Below, piece after piece: positions 6,404-9,328 of a stretch of DNA of 9,328 bases; position 1 is the stretch's first letter; every line of letters starts with the position of its first letter. The stretch spans positions 1 to 9,328 of the forward strand of contig JAOTWT010000088.1 in assembly GCA_029862725.1 (NCBI GenBank). Direction: 5' to 3'. The translations under genes were made by a program, and so were the position numbers. The notes beneath the pieces were generated by a model. It saw nothing but the letters and a program-made list of their open reading frames with translations. It was not told the origin of the DNA and did not search any database. This stretch comes from Acidobacteriota bacterium (GTDB taxonomy: Bacteria > Acidobacteriota > Blastocatellia > Pyrinomonadales > Pyrinomonadaceae).

Positions 6404-6655
6404 ATGACAGCAAAAGTGTACGTCACGTTAAAAAGCGGGGTCCTTGATCCTCAGGGCAGTGCAATTCAACATTCTGTGGAACTTATGGGAACGCAAGGTG
6501 TCTCCGACATCCGGCAGGGAAAATACTTCGAAATTTCTTTCGAACCCGGCATGACCAAGAGCGAAGCATCCGCGACGGTGGAAAGGATCGCGAAGGATGT
6601 CCTGGCGAACCCGGTGATCGAGGATTACAGGGTTGAACTGGCAACTGATAGCTGA
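6404..6655 (+). CDS. purS: phosphoribosylformylglycinamidine synthase subunit PurS
   Basis: PurS is the small bridging subunit of the three-part FGAM synthase (PurS, PurQ, small PurL), which converts FGAR to FGAM with glutamine and ATP in purine synthesis. The 83-residue length is typical. The family pattern is visible: first strand KVYVTLKSGVLDPQG (4-18), helix AIQHSVELMG, the VSDIRQGKYFEISF strand pair (33-46), and the C-terminal NPVIEDYRVEL (69-79). Its presence implies that the PurL of this organism is the small type rather than the large fused enzyme. ATG 6404 is set by GGAG five bases upstream. Unlike the usual close purS-purQ arrangement, purQ begins 448 bp downstream. Anything transcribed from the promoter in front must cross a structured repeat to reach purQ. 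Confidence 0.93.
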   Translation: MTAKVYVTLKSGVLDPQGSAIQHSVELMGTQGVSDIRQGKYFEISFEPGMTKSEASATVERIAKDVLANPVIEDYRVELATDS

Positions 6656-6752
6656 ACATTGATTATTGATGATTGAAAGCTGACAATCTGAAAATCAATA
6701 TGCGCTTTCAATCTCACTTTGCTTTGGAGCATCAACTTTGGCTCGGTTCGAC

Positions 6753-6893
6753 AAAGCCCAGGAAGCGCGATATGACGCAGCCCCGGGGTGAGGCGAACCG
6801 GAACCCGGGGGGTAAAGTCGGAAGGACCTTCAGCCCTGAAAGGGCGAAATCTCTAAAGGTTTAGATGGAATCATTATTCAGCCCCTACAACCT
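6753..6893 (+). repeat. candidate interspersed GC-rich hairpin repeat
   Basis: CCCCGGG (6781-6787) pairs with CCCGGGG (6804-6810) around a 16-base loop, and GCCCT-GAA-AGGGC (6833-6845) forms a second small hairpin. On the other strand the order is GTTGTAGGGGCTG, then TTTCGCCCTTTCAGGGCTG, then CCCGGGTTCCG. This is the style of the dispersed 'GCCCCTTCAGGGCTG / CCCGGG' non-coding repeats I recall from Acidobacteria, Verrucomicrobia and Planctomycetes genomes. The two hairpins are seen directly; membership of a repeat family is inferred. The edges are approximate. Confidence 0.5.
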
Positions 6894-6929
6894 TTTCTTA
6901 ATCCAACCAGATGCTGCGTCCTTCGGGCT

Positions 6930-7000
6930 TGCAACTGGCTAAGCTCCGGTCCCGCCTTCGGCGTACTTTTGTGCCAGGTTACTTTGAAACTTTTTGTAAC
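6930..7000 (-). repeat. second structured, possibly repeated stretch before purQ
   Basis: CTGGC (6935-6939) is complementary to GCCAG (6973-6977), and GTTAC (6978-6982) to GTAAC (6996-7000); GCC-TTC-GGC (6954-6962) makes a small tight hairpin between the first pair. Base composition switches between GC-rich and T-rich blocks. It resembles decayed interspersed repeat material rather than a gene. Weakly supported. Confidence 0.3.
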
Positions 7001-7103
7001 GGGGCCAAATGCCAAAGCGACTTTTTGCGCCGGACTTATTTAAGATCGGTAACTTTTCACGCTTAACAGCTGATGGCTTACCGCTCGATGCAGACTATTT
7101 GAT

Positions 7104-7805
7104 ATGAAATTTGGAGTATTAGTTTTTCCCGGTTCTAACTGTGACCACGACGCCTATCACGTACTTTCCAAGCACGTCGGCCAACCTGTCGATTTTGTTT
7201 GGCACAAGGAAACCGATTTGAGTGGCTTTGACGCGATCCTCGTGCCGGGAGGGTTTTCGTACGGGGATTACCTGCGGGCCGGAGCGCTCGCTCGTTTCTC
7301 TCCTGTTATGGGCGCGGTCAAGGATTTCGCCGCCAGCGGAAAATTTGTTTTCGGAATCTGCAACGGCTTTCAAATTCTTTGCGAGGCGGGCCTTCTCCCG
7401 GGGGCACTGATCAGAAATCGTGATCTACATTTCATTTGCCGCCACGTGAACATTTCCGTTGAAAACAGCAATACTCCGTACACCGGTGAAATGGAAGAGG
7501 GCAGAGTGCTTTCCATCCCGATCGCGCACGCCGAGGGCAACTATGTCTGCGACGACGCGACATTTCAAAGCTTAGAAGAAAATGGGCAGATAGTCTTCAG
7601 GTATTGCGACGAGAATGGTTTGGCTTCGGAGAATTCAAATCCAAACGGTTCGCGGTCGAATATAGCCGGGATCTGCAATCTGAACCGGAACGTGCTGGGT
7701 ATGATGCCGCACCCCGAAAGAGCCTGCGAGGAATTGCTCGGTTCCAACGACGGACGCGATATTTTCAGGTCCCTTTCCAGGACTATCGCCGCATACGCGG
7801 TCTAG
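7104..7805 (+). CDS. purQ: phosphoribosylformylglycinamidine synthase subunit PurQ (glutaminase)
   Basis: PurQ is the class I glutamine amidotransferase subunit of FGAM synthase; it frees ammonia from glutamine and passes it to PurL. The 233 residues fit the family. Landmarks: FGVLVFPGSNCDHDA (3-17), the family N-terminus; LVPGGFSYGDYLRAGA (46-61); GICNGFQIL (84-92), with nucleophile C86; and GMMPHPERACE (199-209), with H203 and E205 completing the triad. All are intact. No Shine-Dalgarno lies before ATG 7104, and no other in-frame start is close. The gene converges on the downstream membrane protein gene with a 9-bp gap and no visible terminator. purL is not in this window. Confidence 0.95.
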   Translation: MKFGVLVFPGSNCDHDAYHVLSKHVGQPVDFVWHKETDLSGFDAILVPGGFSYGDYLRAGALARFSPVMGAVKDFAASGKFVFGICNGFQILCEAGLLPGALIRNRDLHFICRHVNISVENSNTPYTGEMEEGRVLSIPIAHAEGNYVCDDATFQSLEENGQIVFRYCDENGLASENSNPNGSRSNIAGICNLNRNVLGMMPHPERACEELLGSNDGRDIFRSLSRTIAAYAV

Positions 7806-7814
7806 TTTCGAATG

Positions 7815-8564
7815 TCACGGTTTGTTCCCGGCGGCACTAGCCTTTTTTTTTAAGGGATCCTTTACCTTTTTACCTGTGCCGTCGGTTTTGTCGCCTCTGG
7901 AAGGCGGCGGTTCGGAAACGTGCAGGTGTAGTTTCTCCTCTAAATCGTGAAACTTTTCCTCGATCTTGTGAATCGTTGCCGGACTGGCGTCTTCGATCGT
8001 ATCGGACAGGAAGAAACGTTCTATCAGGTAGAAAGCGATGATCCCGCCAAGGACGATGAAGAAGACGGCGATCCCGATTTGTTTGAAGTCGCCGATGATC
8101 GTCGTTACCGCCCCGCTAAAGAAATAACCGACGCTCGCCAGGATCAGGACCCACAAAGAACAGCTGAGAAAGTCGAGGAAGATGAATCTGTGGAAAGGCA
8201 TCCGGCCGACGCCGTTTGCGACGCACATAGCCGCACGGATACCGTAGATATACTTCGAAACGATAAGCGAAAAGGTGCCGAATTTTTCGACAAGGCGATC
8301 GATCCGCGGCTGGGCAAGCTTGTAAAAAGTGTAGTTTTTGACGGTTTCACGAAAAACACGTCCGATCATGTAACCGAACGTGTCTCCGACCATTCCGCCG
8401 AGGGTACCAAAAACATAGACCCACAAGAAGCTGTATCTACCAAACCGGTGCTGGTGAGCGAGGACACCTGAAAGAAGCAGGGTGATATCGCCCTCGACGG
8501 TGCACAGGGCAAAAACCGCGTATATTCCGTATTGTTCAAAAAGTTGATAAAACTGCTCTTCCAT
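7815..8564 (-). CDS. DedA family (VTT domain) membrane protein
   Basis: A 249-residue protein of the DedA/VTT family (PF09335); members are linked to lipid carrier flipping and membrane homeostasis. Features: a first hydrophobic segment with acidic residues (CTVEGDITLLLSG, 21-33), the glycine-rich GGMVGDTFGYMIGR (56-69), the re-entrant region SKYIYGIRAAMCVANGVGRMPF (103-124) with R110 and R121 at the positions of the conserved arginines of the family, and further membrane segments at about 126-150 and 161-182. An unusual hydrophilic C-terminal tail follows (185-249), first acidic and coiled-coil-like (IEEKFHDLEEKLHLH), then Pro- and Lys-rich. A run of nine A (T at 7843-7851 on the given strand) encodes LKKK near the end and contains the A AAA AAG slip motif. 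No Shine-Dalgarno is seen. The gene diverges from the ROK gene. Confidence 0.9.
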   Translation of the reverse strand: MEEQFYQLFEQYGIYAVFALCTVEGDITLLLSGVLAHQHRFGRYSFLWVYVFGTLGGMVGDTFGYMIGRVFRETVKNYTFYKLAQPRIDRLVEKFGTFSLIVSKYIYGIRAAMCVANGVGRMPFHRFIFLDFLSCSLWVLILASVGYFFSGAVTTIIGDFKQIGIAVFFIVLGGIIAFYLIERFFLSDTIEDASPATIHKIEEKFHDLEEKLHLHVSEPPPSRGDKTDGTGKKVKDPLKKKASAAGNKP

Positions 8565-8602
8565 TTGCGTTGAGTGCGCGGCTTGCGGTTAGTCTTTGAA
8601 CC

Positions 8603-8640
8603 AAGAGGTTATCTTTATCAAGATTGGGAGTCAACCTCTT
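8603..8640. repeat. imperfect inverted repeat between the dedA and ROK genes
   Basis: AAGAGGTT (8603-8610) pairs with AACCTCTT (8633-8640). Directly inside it, ATCTT (8611-8615) pairs with AAGAT (8620-8624) around the 4-base loop TATC. The result is a 13-bp stem with an 8-base bulge on one side. No T-run follows on the plus strand, so it is not a standard terminator. It overlaps the candidate minus-strand promoter and lies about 20 bp upstream of the ROK promoter. Confidence 0.5.
8606..8634 (-). promoter_or_regulatory. weak candidate promoter of the dedA-family gene
   Basis: Read on the minus strand, TTGACT (8629-8634) is followed after 17 bp by TAACCT (8606-8611). The -35 matches consensus at five of six bases; the -10 is poor (three of six). 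It would give a leader of about 35 bases before the ATG at 8564. Confidence 0.25.
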
Positions 8641-8660
8641 TACGGGCCGGTAACTTGGGT

Positions 8661-8689
8661 TTGACACCCGTATTTCGTGCGAATAGAAT
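8661..8689 (+). promoter_or_regulatory. sigma70 promoter of the ROK-family gene
   Basis: A perfect TTGACA (8661-8666), a 17-bp spacer and TAGAAT (8684-8689, five of six bases). It is the closest match to consensus in the window. Transcription would start near 8696, with a leader of about 55 bases to ATG 8751. Confidence 0.65.
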
Positions 8690-8750
8690 CAGCCCAGTTT
8701 TTAAACGTACAAGATTAGAAGTGCCGTTTTGCATAATGGAGCGAGAAGTA

Positions 8751-9328
8751 ATGCGGAATGCCGAATCAGTGGGACTCGAGTTGCGCAGCAACTCGTTGAA
8801 TGCGGTGCGTGTAGACGAGGACGGAAAGATTCTTGCCGACGTGGAAACCGGCTTTGATCCGGAGGTGGAAACGGTTTCGCAGATCATTGATTTCCTCGGC
8901 AAAGTCGAGAGCCAGACAGGTTCCTTCGACGAATTCGGATTTGCCGTGCCGGGGCTCGTCGACATCAACCGTAACAAGGTTGCGTTCTCCTCCCAGTTTC
9001 CACACGAAGAAACTTCCGATTTGACCTCGCAGATCTTAAGCGCCACCGGCAAGAGAGTCTATTTGGAGAACGATGCGAACGCCGCCGCCTACGGTGAATT
9101 CGTGGCGGGTGCGGCTAAAAATGCAAAAGACTTTTTTTATGTACTAACGGGAGCGGGAATCGGCGGTTCCCTCGTTCTCGATAAGAAGGTGTGGCACGGT
9201 GCATCGGGATTCGCTGGTGAATTTGGGTTTGTCGCCGTCAATTCTGAAGGGATGCGGATCGAGGATCTGGCATCGGCGGATGCGATTGTAAGGCGTGCGA
9301 AAAACCGGTTGCACCAGGATCCGGCCTC
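8751..9328 (+). CDS. ROK-family protein (sugar kinase-like), N-terminal part
   Basis: The reading frame is open to the right edge; about 192 residues are present of a usual 300 or so. ATG 8751 is chosen because GGAG lies at 8738-8741; ATG 8736 is an in-frame alternative without a binding site. ROK landmarks are FAVPGLVD (64-71), YLENDANAAAYGEF (104-117) with D108 at the catalytic base position, and LTGAGIGGSLVLD (132-144) followed by HGASGFAGEFGF (149-160). These place it in the ROK family (glucokinase, NagK and similar sugar kinases). Two expected elements are missing. The N-terminal DxGGT phosphate-binding motif reads ELRSN (10-14). After GEFGF there is neither the usual His nor a CxCGxxGC cluster, only VAVNSEGMRIEDLAS. 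Hence it is a zinc-less ROK with a doubtful phosphate loop; kinase activity and sugar are unknown. Confidence 0.85.
   Translation, partial: MRNAESVGLELRSNSLNAVRVDEDGKILADVETGFDPEVETVSQIIDFLGKVESQTGSFDEFGFAVPGLVDINRNKVAFSSQFPHEETSDLTSQILSATGKRVYLENDANAAAYGEFVAGAAKNAKDFFYVLTGAGIGGSLVLDKKVWHGASGFAGEFGFVAVNSEGMRIEDLASADAIVRRAKNRLHQDPA

Larger units (their letters stand above)
6656..7103. other. 448-bp non-coding spacer between purS and purQ
   Basis: No credible gene here. From left to right it holds an AT-rich tract (6658-6677) that shares the 12-mer ATTGATGATTGA with the repeat upstream of asd, a GC-rich hairpin repeat (about 6753-6893), a second structured stretch (about 6930-7000), and about 80 bp of plain sequence before purQ. 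No clear sigma70 promoter or ribosome binding site for purQ is visible. Confidence 0.75.

Noticed and set aside
6673..6864. 63-codon open frame after purS
   Set aside because: It lies across the hairpin repeat, has no ribosome binding site, a low-complexity basic composition, and no recognisable domain; best explained as repeat sequence read by chance.
7806..7860. Terminator between purQ and the DedA gene, suggested by the T9 run at 7843-7851
   Set aside because: The T-run lies inside the DedA coding sequence and no GC-rich stem precedes it on the plus strand.
7947..8471. 174-codon plus-strand frame opposite the DedA gene
   Set aside because: Highly acidic antisense shadow (many D, E, R) of a clear membrane protein on the other strand.
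1..9328. CRISPR array, tRNA, rRNA, transposase, prophage or defence genes
   Set aside because: Looked for and not seen: no direct repeats with regular spacers, no cloverleaf I could fold, and no matching protein motifs.

Overview
The window reads as ordinary chromosomal housekeeping DNA from a free-living, mid-GC bacterium. There is no phage, transposase, CRISPR array, rRNA or tRNA that I can see. Three things make me lean towards Acidobacteriota of the Blastocatellia/Pyrinomonadales type: the gene mix (an archaeal/fungal-type aspartate-semialdehyde dehydrogenase, a DapD without the E. coli-type catalytic Glu, free-standing PurS and PurQ, a DUF4870 protein), the weak or absent Shine-Dalgarno sequences, and intergenic heptamer tandem repeats plus GC-rich hairpin repeats. 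This is inference from style, not a proven assignment.

Layout. Positions 1-4473 (+ strand) form a lysine/diaminopimelate block: the 3' end of dapA, a possible broken tiny membrane-protein gene, dapD, a frameshifted gene for a small exported protein, a RibD-C/DHFR-like reductase, a class I/II PLP aminotransferase, and asd. Asd makes aspartate semialdehyde, DapA condenses it with pyruvate, and DapD succinylates the tetrahydrodipicolinate formed after DapB. The aminotransferase could supply the next step (DapC), but that rests on context. Positions 4569-7805 form a purine block: purB, then purS and purQ, with a DUF4870 membrane protein gene on the opposite strand between purB and purS. purS and purQ encode two parts of the three-part FGAM synthase and are separated by 448 bp of repeat-rich non-coding DNA. 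From 7815, a DedA-family membrane protein gene (- strand) converges on purQ. It diverges from an incomplete ROK-family gene that runs off the right edge and has a consensus-like sigma70 promoter in front of it.

The most useful observations are: (1) a small exported-protein gene broken by a one-base shift at a T4 run, with a second possible case of the same kind after dapA; (2) heptamer tandem repeats directly upstream of asd and of purB, the first made of -10-like GATAAT units; (3) repeat material splitting purS from purQ; (4) a ROK protein that lacks both the usual DxGGT phosphate motif and the zinc-binding Cys cluster but keeps the catalytic Asp; (5) a DapD with Gly at the position of E. 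coli Glu189. I see no convincing new multi-gene system here.
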